A program made the translations under genes and the position numbers. From Halomonas colorata (GTDB lineage: Bacteria > Pseudomonadota > Gammaproteobacteria > Pseudomonadales > Halomonadaceae), in contig NZ_JABUZA010000001.1 of the NCBI RefSeq assembly GCF_014897985.1, forward strand, positions 1-64,000: 64,000 bases of DNA, given 5' to 3'. Of this stretch, positions 10,436 through 21,285 are shown piece after piece. A model generated the notes under the pieces. It worked only from the letters and a program-made list of their open reading frames with translations. It made no database searches and had not been told where the DNA came from. Position 1 is the stretch's first letter, and each line of letters starts with the position of its first letter.

Positions 10436-11050
10436 TTAACGCTGAGGCGTTAGCTGACCATCTTCGCCCACATTCAGGCGGATAGTCGGCGTTAACAGCC
10501 CGGCAGGCAGCGTCATGCCCAGCCCGCGCAGGTCGCCTGGCGTGATGGCCAGTTGACTGCCCGCCGGGAGCTCACCCTGAGCGGCGAGCTGCCGGGCTAA
10601 GTTCAGCATCGGCGCCATCTTCTGGGTGTCTGTGCCTAAAACATCAAAAGCCACCGGCAGACGCAGGTTAGCGCCGTCGCCCGGGGTCAATGACACATCC
10701 TGGTTGTACTCGCCTTGCACAGGCTCTACGCCCGGCATGTTCAGCGTCCAATCAAAACCTGACATGGCCACCGCCGGCATGCCTGCAGGCAGGCCCAGCC
10801 CCAACGCAAGCGTTGCCTGTACCGGCAGGCTACCAGCGCCCAGGCTTGAGGCTAAGAGACTGGTTAGGTCGCTGGTGTCCAGGCCCGCATTGATGCTGTA
10901 GGGGCCAATGCGCACGTCTTCAACGCCAAGCGATGTGACTGCCAAACGAAACGCAAACAGGCTCGTTTGAGGAAGCGCCAGACAGCCGGTGAGTAAGCTG
11001 GCCAAACTAAGTGTCACAAGCCAGCGCCAGTGACGAACCGCATAACGCAT
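10436..11050 (-). CDS. Lipoprotein of unknown function
   Basis: 204 residues. A signal peptide with the lipobox SLLTGC is followed by a domain of alternating hydrophobic strands (LAVTSLGVEDVRIGPYSIN, then LPVAFDVLGTDTQ) that resembles LEA-14/WHy-like beta domains or DUF1439-type lipoproteins. I do not recognise a specific family. It has no close partner: the next gene is about 370 bases away. Likely in the envelope. Confidence 0.65.
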   Translation of the reverse strand: MRYAVRHWRWLVTLSLASLLTGCLALPQTSLFAFRLAVTSLGVEDVRIGPYSINAGLDTSDLTSLLASSLGAGSLPVQATLALGLGLPAGMPAVAMSGFDWTLNMPGVEPVQGEYNQDVSLTPGDGANLRLPVAFDVLGTDTQKMAPMLNLARQLAAQGELPAGSQLAITPGDLRGLGMTLPAGLLTPTIRLNVGEDGQLTPQR

Positions 11051-11190
11051 AAGTTCCCTCCTAAGAAGGGCGAAAGGTGAGCGGAAGTGCCCAAAGCGAG
11101 GCTATTTGAGGTAGGGCGGCGCTTTTTGTCAATAGATTTTTGGAAGAAGTAGGGATTTGGCCCCTGCTTTAACCCTTGGAAGAAGCTTTG

Positions 11191-11317
11191 GTGGGAGCAG
11201 GCTTTAGCCAGCGATGCAGCGCGAAGCGCTGCTGGGGTTCGTGGCGGTGGCGCGATATTGCCATTCGTCGAGTAAGGGCGGCTGTCGCCGCCATCGCCGA
11301 ATGAATTCGGCTCCCAC
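11191..11317. repeat. REP-like palindromic element
   Basis: The 366-base gap 11051-11416 holds this element. It starts gtgggagcaggcttt and ends gaattcggctcccac, giving complementary ends GTGGGAGC/GCTCCCAC. Internal hairpins include gcagcgcgaagcgctgc. The layout resembles the extragenic palindromes common in Pseudomonas and relatives. No open frame fits the gap. Confidence 0.65.
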
Positions 11318-11360
11318 GTTGAGTCTACGGATAGGTTGAGTCAACGGATAGAGAGTGTAA

Positions 11361-11394
11361 TAAAAAACGCCTGCTGAGTTATTCAGCAGGCGTT
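11361..11394 (-). terminator. Rho-independent terminator of the yfgM-bamB-der operon
   Basis: Stem aacgcctgctga (11366-11377) with tcagcaggcgtt (11383-11394) and a 5-base loop. Read on the minus strand it is followed by TTTTTTATTA. It lies about 20 bases after the der stop. Confidence 0.9.
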
Positions 11395-11416
11395 TGATGA
11401 TTAGTGCTATAGGCGT

Positions 11417-12820
11417 CTAGCGGCGCTTCTGGCGCGCCTCTTTGGTGCGGTTAAGCTCGCGTTTCTTGGCCTTCTCTTTATCGCTGGCTCCCGCCATATG
11501 ATCAAACGGGTTATCGCCCGAACGGAACTCAAAGCGCATCGGCGTGCCGCGTACTTTAAGAACCTTACGGAACGTATTGATCAGGTAGCGGCGATACGCT
11601 TCGGGCACCGACGCGGTCTGGTTACCGTGCACCACGATGATCGGCGGATTGCTGCCGCCCTGGTGGGCCATACGCAGCTTGATACGCCGCCCATTGACCA
11701 TCGGCGGTGGATGCTGGCTGACTGCGTCTTGCAGCAAGGTGGTCAAGCGGTTGGTGGACCAGTGCGCGTTAGCGGCGTTAAACGCCCGCTCAATCGATGG
11801 GTACAAATCACCCACCGCCGTGCCGTGCAGGGCCGAAATAAAGTGCATTTCGGCGTAGTCGGCAAAGCCCAGGCGGCGCTTGATATCCGAGCGCATTTTT
11901 TCTTTCGCTTCGCTTTCCACACCGTCCCATTTATTGATGGCAAGCACCAGCGCGCGCCCGGTCGTCAATACGTAGTCCAGTAGGTGTAAATCCTGTTCCA
12001 CCAGGCCGCTGCGGGCATCCAGTACCATCACCGCGACGTGAGACTCTTTGATCGCATCCAGGGTTTTGATAATGGAAAACTTTTCAGCAATCTCGCTGAC
12101 GTTCTTACGCCGCCGAATACCCGCGGTGTCGATCAAAACGTAAGGCTTGCCGCGCCGCTCGAAGGGGATTTCGATAGCATCGCGCGTGGTGCCCGCTTCA
12201 TCAAACACCACGACCCGTTCTTCGCCGAGCATCCGATTGACCAGCGTGGATTTACCCACGTTCGGGCGGCCAATGACGCCAATGCGAATGCCTTTGCTGC
12301 CGGTGTCGGCAGGAATGCTGGCATCCCGCTCGGGAAACGGTTCAAGCACAACATCGATCAGCGTGGAAACGTTGCGCCCGTGTGCCGCTGCAATCGGCCA
12401 AGGGTCGCCCAGCCCCAGCTTCCAGAAGTCAGCCATGGCCGAATGCTCTTCCAGGCCGTCGATCTTGTTGACCACCAGCCAGGTTTTCTTCTGGTTGACG
12501 CGCAGGTGGTTGGCAATGGCTTCATCGGCCACGTTCAATCCAGCGCGGGCATCGACCAGGAACAGGACAATATCGGCTTCATCAATCGCCGCCAATGACT
12601 GTTCGGCCATGGCTGCATCGATGCCTTCTTCATCACCGCTGATACCGCCGGTATCAATCACGGTGTAGGTCTTGCCCCCCAGCATGCCGTTACCGTACTT
12701 ACGGTCGCGGGTCAGGCCGGGAAAATCAGCGACTAACGCATCACGCGAGCGCGTTAGTCGGTTAAACAGAGTCGATTTGCCCACATTGGGGCGGCCGACC
12801 AAAGCAATGACGGGTGTCAT
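11417..12820 (-). CDS. der: Ribosome-associated GTPase Der (EngA)
   Basis: 467 residues with two tandem GTPase domains, each starting [10 protein letters not shown], with matching DTGGI/DTAGI and NKIDG/NKWDG motifs, and a C-terminal KH-like domain ending in a basic [16 protein letters not shown] tail. It is needed for 50S subunit assembly. Its start overlaps the bamB stop by four bases, so it is coupled to the bamB-yfgM operon as in other gammaproteobacteria. Confidence 0.97.
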   Translation of the reverse strand: MTPVIALVGRPNVGKSTLFNRLTRSRDALVADFPGLTRDRKYGNGMLGGKTYTVIDTGGISGDEEGIDAAMAEQSLAAIDEADIVLFLVDARAGLNVADEAIANHLRVNQKKTWLVVNKIDGLEEHSAMADFWKLGLGDPWPIAAAHGRNVSTLIDVVLEPFPERDASIPADTGSKGIRIGVIGRPNVGKSTLVNRMLGEERVVVFDEAGTTRDAIEIPFERRGKPYVLIDTAGIRRRKNVSEIAEKFSIIKTLDAIKESHVAVMVLDARSGLVEQDLHLLDYVLTTGRALVLAINKWDGVESEAKEKMRSDIKRRLGFADYAEMHFISALHGTAVGDLYPSIERAFNAANAHWSTNRLTTLLQDAVSQHPPPMVNGRRIKLRMAHQGGSNPPIIVVHGNQTASVPEAYRRYLINTFRKVLKVRGTPMRFEFRSGDNPFDHMAGASDKEKAKKRELNRTKEARQKRR

Positions 12821-13986
12821 GGAGTAACTTCCAGGGTTTCCAGGCGACCATTGTTGGCCTGGACATGAATGGTGCTGCCTTCGGTAACCGGGACGACGCT
12901 AATGCCAGAGCTATGAACCCGGGTGCGTCCCACGACGCTACCTTCACGCACGTCGATCAGGTGGAGATAACCTTCAAAATCGCCCACCACGATGTTGCCA
13001 CTGGCAAAGGCCGGGGCGGTTAACCAGCGATCTTCAAACTTATCATTACGCCAGACTTCCTGACCATTACTGGCATCAAGGGCAACCACTTGGCTGTCGT
13101 CGGTAACCACGATCAGGTAATCGCCCACCAGGATCGGCGTGTGGCGGCTAGAGATGTTGCTTTCCCAGAGTACATTGCCGCGAGTGGCTTCCAGCCCCAC
13201 GACCCGGCCGTTATAACTGGTCACAAACAGGCGGCCGTCAGGGGTGATCAGCGGCTGACCAGAAAGATCGACCAGGCGCTCTACTTCGCTACGTCCACTG
13301 GGGGTTGCGATCTGCATATCCCAAAGCGGTTGACCGTTACGGTTATCAAGCGTTGCTAAGCGACCGTTGGCCATGCCGACAAACGTAACCGGCTCGATCA
13401 CCATGGGCGTACCCGTACCGCGCAGGGTAAGGGCTGGCTGGGAGCTGGTGTAAACCCAACGCTCTTCACCGCTGAGGCGGTCAAGCGCCGTTACCTGGCC
13501 ATCCACACTCTGCACGATCAGCAGCTGCTGGTTGGCCTGAGGAGCCGCGAGTACTTCGCTGGAAACGCTGGAGCGCCAGCTTACGCTGCCGTCACGCTGG
13601 TCAAGCGCAATGACTTCACCGTTGCTCGTACCCAGATACACGTGACCGGCAATCGCATTCAGTGCGCTGGAAACCGGTGCGTTAAGCTCTACCCGCCACT
13701 CACGCTCACCGCTTGCGGCGTTAAACGCCATCACCAGGCCTTGAGCGTCAGCGGCAAACACCGTGTCGCCTTCACGTGCTGGTGCAATGGGGTTGCGTGC
13801 CCGGCCCAGGCCGTCGCCCACATTGTGGCGCCACTGGGTTTCAAGCGTGGCGGATTCATTAAAGCTTTGCAGCTCTTTTGGCGTATAGGCGGGCTCACCC
13901 TTGCTGGCGCAACCGGCCAACAAGGCAAGGGCAACTGCTCCGAACGTTACGCGCATGAGCTGTTTGGATAGACGCAGATTCATCAT
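12817..13986 (-). CDS. bamB: Outer-membrane assembly lipoprotein BamB
   Basis: 389 residues. Signal peptide with lipobox LLAGC (Cys26). The mature part is an eight-bladed PQQ-type beta-propeller with repeats such as [33 protein letters not shown] and [16 protein letters not shown]. BamB is the scaffold subunit of the BAM complex, binding BamA. Two adjacent ATG codons are possible starts; GGAGG lies before both. It overlaps yfgM and der by four bases at either end. Confidence 0.96.
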   Translation of the reverse strand: MMNLRLSKQLMRVTFGAVALALLAGCASKGEPAYTPKELQSFNESATLETQWRHNVGDGLGRARNPIAPAREGDTVFAADAQGLVMAFNAASGEREWRVELNAPVSSALNAIAGHVYLGTSNGEVIALDQRDGSVSWRSSVSSEVLAAPQANQQLLIVQSVDGQVTALDRLSGEERWVYTSSQPALTLRGTGTPMVIEPVTFVGMANGRLATLDNRNGQPLWDMQIATPSGRSEVERLVDLSGQPLITPDGRLFVTSYNGRVVGLEATRGNVLWESNISSRHTPILVGDYLIVVTDDSQVVALDASNGQEVWRNDKFEDRWLTAPAFASGNIVVGDFEGYLHLIDVREGSVVGRTRVHSSGISVVPVTEGSTIHVQANNGRLETLEVTP

Positions 13987-14639
13987 TGAGTCGCCTCCTC
14001 GGCGCCAAGATCGTCAAGCTTGAATTGCACGCCGTAAAGCGTCTGGTTCTGATTTTCAGCAAGCTCTAACGCATTTTGCCAGGCGCTACGGGCTTGTTCG
14101 GCTTGGCCAAGGGCTGCGTAGGCATCGCCGCGCACATCGGCTTGCTGAGCAGCCAGCGCTTCGCTGATAGGCTCATCAAGCAGGCTCAGTGCTGCTTCAG
14201 GGTTGCCATTGGCGACTTCGATACGCGCCAAGCGCAGCCAGGCCAGACTTTGCACATAGCGACGCGAAGAGTCGTTGGCTACCTGCTCAAGCGACGCTTT
14301 GGCCTCGTCCAGGTTGTCCTGCTGAACGGCTAAACGGGCATCCATCAGGAGGGCAAGTTCGGCATAAAGCGTTTTGCCGTAATCGTCGGTGAGTTCGCTG
14401 ATCAGCTCACGCGCGCTGGCGGTTTGCTGTTCGTCGAGTTCGCTTGCCATGGCAATATTGACCAGCTGCTGGTAGCGAACCGAGGCGGCTTCCGACTGAC
14501 CTTCCTGATAGTCTTGCCAGGTATGCCAGCCAAACACGCCCGCAGCGGCAAGAGCGGCACCTGCAATCAGCGAAGTACCATTCTCTTTCCACCAACGCTT
14601 AACGACTTCCAGCTGTTCTTCTTCGCTTCGATCCGCCAC
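13983..14639 (-). CDS. yfgM: YfgM, SecYEG-associated TPR protein
   Basis: 218 residues. A cytoplasmic start (MADRSEEEQLEVVKRWWKEN) leads into one transmembrane helix (about 20-40) and a periplasmic TPR domain. It belongs to the YfgM/tetratricopeptide-like family that links the Sec translocon to periplasmic chaperones. First gene of yfgM-bamB-der; about 80 bases separate it from hisS. Confidence 0.92.
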   Translation of the reverse strand: MADRSEEEQLEVVKRWWKENGTSLIAGAALAAAGVFGWHTWQDYQEGQSEAASVRYQQLVNIAMASELDEQQTASARELISELTDDYGKTLYAELALLMDARLAVQQDNLDEAKASLEQVANDSSRRYVQSLAWLRLARIEVANGNPEAALSLLDEPISEALAAQQADVRGDAYAALGQAEQARSAWQNALELAENQNQTLYGVQFKLDDLGAEEATQ

Positions 14640-14720
14640 GGGCGGTCTCCTATTACCTAAAACCGCCGCAGCATAGCGACGATTAGTTATTTATCAGCAC
14701 GCAGCGCGTGCCTGTTTAGC

Positions 14721-16016
14721 TTAGCGGACCAGCAGCTCGTCTAGCGCAGAAGAAAGCGTTGCCTGACTCACGCGCTGCTGCTCGCGATCATCACGCAAGA
14801 ACTTGAGCGTGACCGCCTGTTCGGCAAGTTCTGTCTCGCCGAGCAAAATGGCCACGGGCGCCGCGCTTTTATCGGCTTTTTTCATACGACTTTTGAAGCT
14901 GCCGCCGCCGCAATGAAGCTGCAGACGTAAATCGGGGAGGTCGCTGCGAAGCTGCTCGGCAAGCGTTAGCGCGGCAATCGTTGCGCTATCGTCCATGGGC
15001 ACAAGATAGACATCACAGCCACCCAGCGCTTCATCGGGAACCAGATTTAGCGTCTCAAGCAGCAGAATCAGCCGCTCGATACCCATTGCGAAACCCACCG
15101 CCGGGGTCGGCTTGCCGCCCAGCTGTTCGACCATGCCATCGTAACGTCCGCCAGCACATACCGTGCCCTGGCTACCCAGCGCGCTCGTGGTCCATTCGAA
15201 CACCGTGCGGCAGTAGTAGTCGAGACCACGCACTAGGCGAGGGTTGATCACAAAGGGAATGCCTGCCGCATCGAGCATAGTTTTGAGCTGCTCGAAATGC
15301 TCACGCGATGCATCATCAAGGTGATCCATCAGCTGCGGCGCGCCGTTGAGCATGTCGGCCATGGCCGGATTTTTGGAATCCAGAATGCGCAGCGGGTTGC
15401 TGATCAGGCGACGCTGAGAGTCCTCGTCAAGAATCTCGCGGTGCTGCTCAAAATAGGCCACCAGCTTTTCACGGTAGGCCACACGCGCCTCGGCAGAACC
15501 CAGTGAGTTAAGCTCAAGCGTGACATGCTCAAACAGGCCCAGCTCTTTCCATAGGCGCGCCGAGAGCAGAATCACTTCGGCATCGATATCCGGCCCTTCA
15601 AAGCCGTACGTTTCAACACCCACCTGGTGAAACTGACGGTAGCGGCCTTTTTGAGGACGTTCATGACGGAACATCGGACCCTGGTACCAGAGCCGTTGGG
15701 TCTGGTTGTGTAACAGGCCGTGCTCCATCGCCGCACGTACGCAGCTGGCCGTACCTTCTGGACGCAGCGTCAGGCTATCGCCATTGCGATCGTCAAAGGT
15801 GTACATCTCTTTTTCGACGATATCGGTTACTTCGCCGATAGAGCGAGCGAACAGGGCGGTTTGTTCAACAATGGGCGTGCGAATTTCATCGAAGCCATAG
15901 CGGTGCATCAAATGACGCACTTTAGACTCAAAAAATTGCCAGCGAGGGCTATCGCTGGGCAACAGGTCGTTCATACCACGGATGGCTTGAATCTTTTTAG
16001 CGGCGGACTTGCTCAA
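14721..16016 (-). CDS. hisS: Histidyl-tRNA synthetase
   Basis: Class II synthetase with motif 2 ([19 protein letters not shown]), the histidine-specific [12 protein letters not shown] and [15 protein letters not shown] motifs and a C-terminal anticodon-binding domain. The open frame begins with an ATG at 16037, but aaggag lies inside that extension, six bases before a TTG at 16016. The TTG start gives [20 protein letters not shown], matching the usual N-terminus, so I prefer it (431 residues). Confidence 0.95.
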   Translation of the reverse strand: MSKSAAKKIQAIRGMNDLLPSDSPRWQFFESKVRHLMHRYGFDEIRTPIVEQTALFARSIGEVTDIVEKEMYTFDDRNGDSLTLRPEGTASCVRAAMEHGLLHNQTQRLWYQGPMFRHERPQKGRYRQFHQVGVETYGFEGPDIDAEVILLSARLWKELGLFEHVTLELNSLGSAEARVAYREKLVAYFEQHREILDEDSQRRLISNPLRILDSKNPAMADMLNGAPQLMDHLDDASREHFEQLKTMLDAAGIPFVINPRLVRGLDYYCRTVFEWTTSALGSQGTVCAGGRYDGMVEQLGGKPTPAVGFAMGIERLILLLETLNLVPDEALGGCDVYLVPMDDSATIAALTLAEQLRSDLPDLRLQLHCGGGSFKSRMKKADKSAAPVAILLGETELAEQAVTLKFLRDDREQQRVSQATLSSALDELLVR

Positions 16017-16061
16017 TGAAAACTCCTTATTCTGCATCCTGGCTGATGCATGGGCCCGGCG

Positions 16062-17189
16062 CTAAACGCTGCGGGCAATCATGTCATCTTCTTGCTGCTG
16101 TTTTTGGCGCACTTTTTCGCGGATCAGCCGCTCCAAGTCATCCACTAAGTGGTCGTTACGCAGCTTGCTGGCCGGTTTACCGTCGATATACACCAGGTTC
16201 GCGGGGCTGCCGCCGGTCAGGCCGATATCGGTCTCTTTTGCTTCACCCGGGCCGTTAACCACGCAGCCGATGACTGAGACATCAAGCGGTGTCATTACGT
16301 CTTCCAGGCGCTCTTCAAGCTGGTTCATAGTGCTGATAACGTCAAAGTTCTGCCGCGAGCAGCTGGGGCAGGCGATAAAGTTGATCCCCTTGGCGCGCAG
16401 GCGCAGGCTTTTGAGCATATCAAAGCCGACCTTGATCTCTTCCACAGGGTCGGCGGCAAGTGACACACGAATCGTGTCGCCGATGCCGTCCATCAGCAGC
16501 ATACCGAGACCAATAGATGATTTAACGGTGCCCGAGCGTAGCCCGCCAGCTTCGGTGATTCCCAAATGAAGCGGCTGCTCGATGCGGTTGGCAAGATCAC
16601 GGTAAGCCGCGACGGCCATAAATACATCCGAGGCTTTGACGCTGACCTTGAACTCTTGAAAATCGAGCCGATCCAGGTGGTCGATATGACGCATGGCGGA
16701 TTCCACCAGCGCGGCAGGCGTGGGCTCGCCGTACTTCTTCTGAAGATCTTTTTCCAGCGAACCGGCGTTAACGCCAATGCGGATAGGAATACCGTTATCG
16801 CGCGCCGCACTCACCACGGCGCGTACACGGTCTTCACGGCCAATATTGCCGGGGTTGATGCGCAGACAGTCAACGCCCAGTTCGGCGACGCGCAGAGCGA
16901 TCTTGTAATCAAAGTGAATGTCCGCGACCAGCGGTACGTCAACCAGCTTTTTGATCTTGCCAAAGGCTTCGGCGGCATCCATATCCGGTACCGAGACGCG
17001 CACGATATCAGCGCCAGCCTTTTCCAGCTGCTGAATTTGACCAACGGTAGCCGCCACGTCCAGCGTGTTGGTGTTGGTCATGCTTTGTACTGAAATAGGC
17101 GCGTTTCCGCCTACCGCCACATTGCCGACGTGAATTTGACGGGACAGGCGGCGTTTTATCGGAGAAGGGGCGTGCATAAGACGGGTCAC
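16062..17189 (-). CDS. ispG: 4-hydroxy-3-methylbut-2-enyl diphosphate synthase (flavodoxin)
   Basis: 375 residues. A TIM-barrel N-terminal part ([28 protein letters not shown]) and a C-terminal [4Fe-4S] domain with [14 protein letters not shown] and [19 protein letters not shown] supplying the three Cys and one Glu ligands. It makes HMBPP in the MEP isoprenoid pathway. The GTG start overlaps the rodZ stop; an ATG twelve bases on is an alternative. Confidence 0.97.
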   Translation of the reverse strand: MTRLMHAPSPIKRRLSRQIHVGNVAVGGNAPISVQSMTNTNTLDVAATVGQIQQLEKAGADIVRVSVPDMDAAEAFGKIKKLVDVPLVADIHFDYKIALRVAELGVDCLRINPGNIGREDRVRAVVSAARDNGIPIRIGVNAGSLEKDLQKKYGEPTPAALVESAMRHIDHLDRLDFQEFKVSVKASDVFMAVAAYRDLANRIEQPLHLGITEAGGLRSGTVKSSIGLGMLLMDGIGDTIRVSLAADPVEEIKVGFDMLKSLRLRAKGINFIACPSCSRQNFDVISTMNQLEERLEDVMTPLDVSVIGCVVNGPGEAKETDIGLTGGSPANLVYIDGKPASKLRNDHLVDDLERLIREKVRQKQQQEDDMIARSV

Positions 17190-18151
17190 TCTCCCAGGGT
17201 AAATCGGGCTACATTGTTGGCGCCGGCGCGCTGTGCAAGATCGACCTGCTCACCTTGATAGCGCAGCACGACGCCAGTGGCGTTTCCTACGGTTAAGCGA
17301 AACGGCGGCTCACCTTCAACGGTTGCGGTGGTGCCGGGCGTTTGCAGGCCAACAAACACGCGTTGGTTATTGGCATCGAAAATTTCGGTCCAGGACTGCT
17401 CGTTAAACGTAAGCTCCATCCGGTTGGCATTGCCCGCCGGAGGTGCCGTTTCCTCTTCGTCAGCGGCATCCGCTTCGGTGGAGGCGGCAATATCCAAGGC
17501 CGCGACATCGCTCACTGTGGGGGCTTGTTCGTCGTTTGAAGCTTCCTGCGCTGCAGCATTGCTTTCAGTCGCATCCGCCGCATCGCCAGCGCTGTCAGGC
17601 TGGCTGACCTGCTCTGAAGATAGAGCAGGCGTCGTGGGCGGTGTGGGTTCGGCACCTTCATCGGCTGCGGACATAGGTTCGCCGCCTTCCTCTACGGGAG
17701 GGTTATCACCAAAGCTGGGCGGCTCGCTGCCACCGCGGCTTTGCCACCACATGACGGTCACGCCGATCAGACCTGCAATCACCAGTACCGTGACCAGCCT
17801 AAAAAGCCAGGCACCAAGCTTTGAGGGCGGGCGGCTAACCGATACGGGGGCTACTTTACGTTCGGTATCCGCAACGCCATAGCGCTCCTGATAAGCATCT
17901 AAAACCAGGTGCTCGTTAAGACCCAGGTATTTAGCGTAGGAGCGCAGGTAGCCTCGGCGATAGGCGGTAACCGGAATTTCGTCATAGCGGTCCTGCTCAA
18001 GGCCTTCGACAACGGCTGGGCGCAAATTGAGCGCTCGGGCAGCTTCGCCCAGCGGTACGCCTAGCTGTTCACGCTGGCGTAACAAAATCTCGCCGGGTGA
18101 GGCGGCTGTGCGGGAAGTAGTGACGCTATCTTGTAACTGTGTGTCGCTCAT
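17186..18151 (-). CDS. rodZ: Cytoskeleton protein RodZ
   Basis: 321 residues. N-terminal HTH_25 domain (about 20-90: [20 protein letters not shown]), a basic juxtamembrane segment, one transmembrane helix (about 112-135, [17 protein letters not shown]), a long acidic Glu/Ala/Thr-rich linker and a C-terminal DUF4115 beta domain. RodZ ties MreB to the membrane. The acidic periplasmic linker fits a halophile. Overlaps ispG by four bases; pilF lies upstream. Confidence 0.93.
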   Translation of the reverse strand: MSDTQLQDSVTTSRTAASPGEILLRQREQLGVPLGEAARALNLRPAVVEGLEQDRYDEIPVTAYRRGYLRSYAKYLGLNEHLVLDAYQERYGVADTERKVAPVSVSRPPSKLGAWLFRLVTVLVIAGLIGVTVMWWQSRGGSEPPSFGDNPPVEEGGEPMSAADEGAEPTPPTTPALSSEQVSQPDSAGDAADATESNAAAQEASNDEQAPTVSDVAALDIAASTEADAADEEETAPPAGNANRMELTFNEQSWTEIFDANNQRVFVGLQTPGTTATVEGEPPFRLTVGNATGVVLRYQGEQVDLAQRAGANNVARFTLGE

Positions 18152-18191
18152 GGCTGAGCATCCTTAAATAATTAGGTGATCAGGGCGTCAA

Positions 18192-18926
18192 TTAATAAGT
18201 GCCAAGCCTGCGCTGGTAGTCAGCTGCCGTCGCGTGGTCGCCTTGGGCGCGGGCGATATCTATCGCCATTTCCAGCGCTGCTTGGTCTGGTCCGGCCAAC
18301 TGCAGGTAGGTTTGCAGCGGCGACCAGGCATTACGGTAATTGCCCTGGGAAACTTCCAATTCGGCTAATAAAAAATATCCCCGCGGACTTTGCGGGTCGA
18401 TACGCTGCGCGCGGGCTAAACGTCCGCGCGCTTTATCAAATTCTTCCAGCGCCAGATAACATTGGCCCAGGTTAGTGAAAAGCTGGGCGCGATTGGCATA
18501 CTGGGCATCTTGGGATGCGTGTTCCAGCTGTTCGCAGGCGGCGGCAATATGCCCCTGCTGATACAAAAATGCCGCGTAGTTATTACGGGCACGGGTAAAC
18601 ATGGGTGCGACATCAATGGCCTGTTGAAAATACGTATTAGCCAGTTCAACGTCGCCCTGCTGTTGATAAACCAGCGCCAGAGCCTGCAACGCTTCGCCGT
18701 GGTTGGGGGCGATTTCCAAAGCCCGCCCTAAAGCGGCACGTGCCCTGGGCAGGTTATCACGTTCCAGGTACGCGACGCCCAGTTGGGTGTAGGCATCCTT
18801 GGCGTCGGTGTTGGCCTTGGCAGGCAAATCGTTTGACGTGGCACAGCCAGCTAGCCACACACTGCTGAGCAAAGCAGCAAGTATGGGCACCCGCAACGGG
18901 TTAAAATGCCTGCAGTGACCAATCAT
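18192..18926 (-). CDS. pilF: Type IV pilus biogenesis lipoprotein PilF/PilW
   Basis: 244 residues. Lipobox WLAGC at the end of the signal peptide and then about six TPR repeats (for example AYTQLGVAYLERDNLPRARA and GEALQALALVYQQQGDVELA). The pilotin PilF brings the secretin PilQ to the outer membrane. Position between rlmN and rodZ-ispG is the conserved one. Confidence 0.92.
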   Translation of the reverse strand: MIGHCRHFNPLRVPILAALLSSVWLAGCATSNDLPAKANTDAKDAYTQLGVAYLERDNLPRARAALGRALEIAPNHGEALQALALVYQQQGDVELANTYFQQAIDVAPMFTRARNNYAAFLYQQGHIAAACEQLEHASQDAQYANRAQLFTNLGQCYLALEEFDKARGRLARAQRIDPQSPRGYFLLAELEVSQGNYRNAWSPLQTYLQLAGPDQAALEMAIDIARAQGDHATAADYQRRLGTY

Positions 18927-19047
18927 AATTGCCTTTGAGAAATCATAGCTGCTCTCGTGGTGTAAATCGCCAACTGACCGCCGACACGACGCATAAAAAC
19001 GTGTCCATCAAAGCGCCGTGCTCGTCGGAAGTCAAGATAAGCACCGT

Positions 19048-20232
19048 TTAGTCAGCGTCAAGCTGCACGGATTGGATGTAGCGTGCGCTGCGTTTGGTGC
19101 GGTCTTTTACGCGGCCCACCAACTGACCACAGGCGGCATCAATATCATCACCGCGGGTGACACGTACCGTGGCGTTGTACTCCAGATCGTAAAGCCACTG
19201 TTGAAAACGCATCACCTGATTGCGTGAAGGCTTCTCATACCCTGAATTGGGGAACGGGTTAAACGGTATCAGATTAATCTTACAAGGCAGCTCTTTAAGC
19301 AGAGCGGCTAGCTGTTCGGCGTGCTCCTGCTGGTCATTCACGTCTTTGATCAAGGTGTACTCGATCGTGACTTGGCGATTATCCGGGCATTTGGATAAAT
19401 AGCGATGACAAGCATCCAGCAGCATGCGGATGTTGTACTTGCGGTTGATCGGCACCAGCTCGTTACGCAGCTCGTCGGTCGAGGCGTGTAGAGAAATGGC
19501 CAGGCTGACGTCAATTTCGTCGCCCAGTTTGTCGATCATGGGGACAACGCCAGAAGTAGACAGCGTGACGCGGCGTTTGGACAAGCCATAGCCGTTATCG
19601 TCCAGCATCAGCTTCATAGCGGGCAGCACGTTGTCGAAGTTGAGCAGGGGTTCACCCATGCCCATCATGACCACGTTGGTGACCGGGCGGTTGGCGGTGT
19701 CACGGCGCGGACCTACGCTGCGCTGGGCAACCCATACCTGGCCAATGATTTCGGCAGCGGTTAAATTGCGCTGAAAACCCTGTTTGCCGGTAGAGCAAAA
19801 GCTACAGTCCAGTGAACAGCCAACCTGGGAAGACACGCACAGCGTGCGGCGTTTACCGTTCTCGGCCGGAATTAGGACTGTCTCAACGTAGCTTCCGTCT
19901 TCGACTTCAAGCACCCACTTGCGCGTACCGTCGCTTGAAGTGCCTTCATAAATAACGCTGGGGCCACGAATCTCTGCCACCTTCGCCAGCTTTTCCCGCA
20001 GTGGCTTAGACAGGTTAGTCATGGCGGTAAAGTCGTCGCTACCTTCCTGGTGGATCCATTTCATCAGTTGGGCGGCGCGAAACTTCTTCTCGCCAATCGA
20101 CAAAAAGAACGCTTCCATCTGTTCGCACGACAGCCCCAGCAGGTTCTGGCGCTCAGGCGCTTTTTCCGCTGGCGTTACACTGTCAGACGTGGATTGGGGA
20201 GCGGGCGTATGTTGGGCTACGGTGGTGGTCAT
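19048..20232 (-). CDS. rlmN: Dual-specificity 23S rRNA/tRNA adenine-C2 methyltransferase RlmN
   Basis: Radical-SAM enzyme with the cluster motif [11 protein letters not shown] (CX3CX2C), the [15 protein letters not shown] segment, and the second catalytic Cys in the C-terminal DAACGQL. It methylates A2503 of 23S rRNA and A37 of some tRNAs. I start it at [10 protein letters not shown] (20232, 394 residues); the frame is open to 20289 but the extra residues do not resemble the family. Confidence 0.95.
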   Translation of the reverse strand: MTTTVAQHTPAPQSTSDSVTPAEKAPERQNLLGLSCEQMEAFFLSIGEKKFRAAQLMKWIHQEGSDDFTAMTNLSKPLREKLAKVAEIRGPSVIYEGTSSDGTRKWVLEVEDGSYVETVLIPAENGKRRTLCVSSQVGCSLDCSFCSTGKQGFQRNLTAAEIIGQVWVAQRSVGPRRDTANRPVTNVVMMGMGEPLLNFDNVLPAMKLMLDDNGYGLSKRRVTLSTSGVVPMIDKLGDEIDVSLAISLHASTDELRNELVPINRKYNIRMLLDACHRYLSKCPDNRQVTIEYTLIKDVNDQQEHAEQLAALLKELPCKINLIPFNPFPNSGYEKPSRNQVMRFQQWLYDLEYNATVRVTRGDDIDAACGQLVGRVKDRTKRSARYIQSVQLDAD

Positions 20233-20317
20233 GGCGGTCAGCGTTCTGGAAAGGGGCGGGGGCAAAGCCCCCGCGAAAATGGCCGGCAACGAACGTTGAA
20301 ACGGCGCCGCTAATTAA

Positions 20318-20743
20318 TTAGCGCGGGCAGATTTCATCGTTACCGAAGAAGTAACTAATTTCACGCTCAGCACTTTCAGGAGAATCGGAACCATGGACAG
20401 CGTTGGCGTCGATTGTTTCCGCAAAGTCAGCACGGATAGTACCCGGTGCCGCTTCTTTCGGGTTGGTTGCACCCATCAGATCACGGTTTTTGGCAATGGC
20501 GCCTTCGCCTTCCAGTACTTGAACAACCACCGGGCCTGACGTCATGAAGCCAACCAGGTCTTTAAAGAACGGACGCTCTTTGTGCTCAGCGTAGAAGCCG
20601 CCCGCTTTCTCTTCAGAAAGGTGGGTCATTTTAGCGGCAACGACCTGCAGGCCGGCTTTTTCAAAGCGCGCGATGATGTCGCCGATCGCATTTTTAGCAA
20701 CGGCATCGGGCTTGATGATAGACAGAGTGCGTTCAGTAGCCAT
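20318..20743 (-). CDS. ndk: Nucleoside diphosphate kinase
   Basis: 141 residues, full length. [20 protein letters not shown] starts the fold; the phosphohistidine lies in [13 protein letters not shown]. It equilibrates nucleoside di- and triphosphates. ggagata lies just upstream of the ATG. In Pseudomonas the complete isc operon precedes ndk; here only iscA does. Confidence 0.97.
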   Translation of the reverse strand: MATERTLSIIKPDAVAKNAIGDIIARFEKAGLQVVAAKMTHLSEEKAGGFYAEHKERPFFKDLVGFMTSGPVVVQVLEGEGAIAKNRDLMGATNPKEAAPGTIRADFAETIDANAVHGSDSPESAEREISYFFGNDEICPR

Positions 20744-20790
20744 GTAAATATCTCCTTGAGGCCTTTAAAAAAAGTGATAAAGCAGAAATT

Positions 20791-20814
20791 GCCGCCTCGG
20801 CAAGCCGGGGCGGC
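20791..20814 (-). terminator. Hairpin between iscA and ndk
   Basis: gccgcctcgg (20791-20800) pairs with ccggggcggc (20805-20814) with one G-U pair and a 4-base loop. On the minus strand it is followed by AATTTCTGCTTT, a weak T-rich tail. It may end the iscRSA transcript. Confidence 0.5.
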
Positions 20815-20927
20815 GAAGGAAAATCGTTTCGGCAAGCGTACGGTCGTGTTCACCGTTTACCGAGTGGGCGCGATTATAGCGCCTCAAGCCAACATTGAAT
20901 ACCGATGATGACATGGGCGCCTGCGTA

Positions 20928-21254
20928 TTACACCGTAAAGCTTTCGCCGCAGCCGCATTCGTCTTTTACATTCGGGTTATTGAACTTGAAAAAGCGGTTC
21001 AATCCTTCGCTGACATAGTCCACTTCGCTGCCGTCGAGCATCTCAAGCGCATCGGGCGCTACATACACGCTGGCACCATGATCTTCAAAGTGAATTTCGT
21101 CATCGCCGACTTCATCAGCAAAATCCAGCACATAGCTATAGCCCGAGCAGCCGCTGGGTTTGACCGATACGCGCAGGCCTAAACCCTGACCGCGCTCATC
21201 AAGCACATGGCGGATCTGTTGTGCGGCAGCTGAGGTAATGTTGAGTGTTGCCAT
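20928..21254 (-). CDS. iscA: A-type iron-sulfur carrier IscA
   Basis: 108 residues with the three cluster-binding cysteines: Cys36 (PSGCSGYSY), Cys100 and Cys102 (NPNVKDECGCGESF). The DECGCGESF ending is that of IscA rather than ErpA. It carries Fe or Fe-S clusters to target proteins. It follows iscS directly, in the place where iscU would be expected. Confidence 0.94.
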   Translation of the reverse strand: MATLNITSAAAQQIRHVLDERGQGLGLRVSVKPSGCSGYSYVLDFADEVGDDEIHFEDHGASVYVAPDALEMLDGSEVDYVSEGLNRFFKFNNPNVKDECGCGESFTV

Positions 21255-21285
21255 GGGGCGTCCTCCTAAAAAATGCGCCAGCCGC

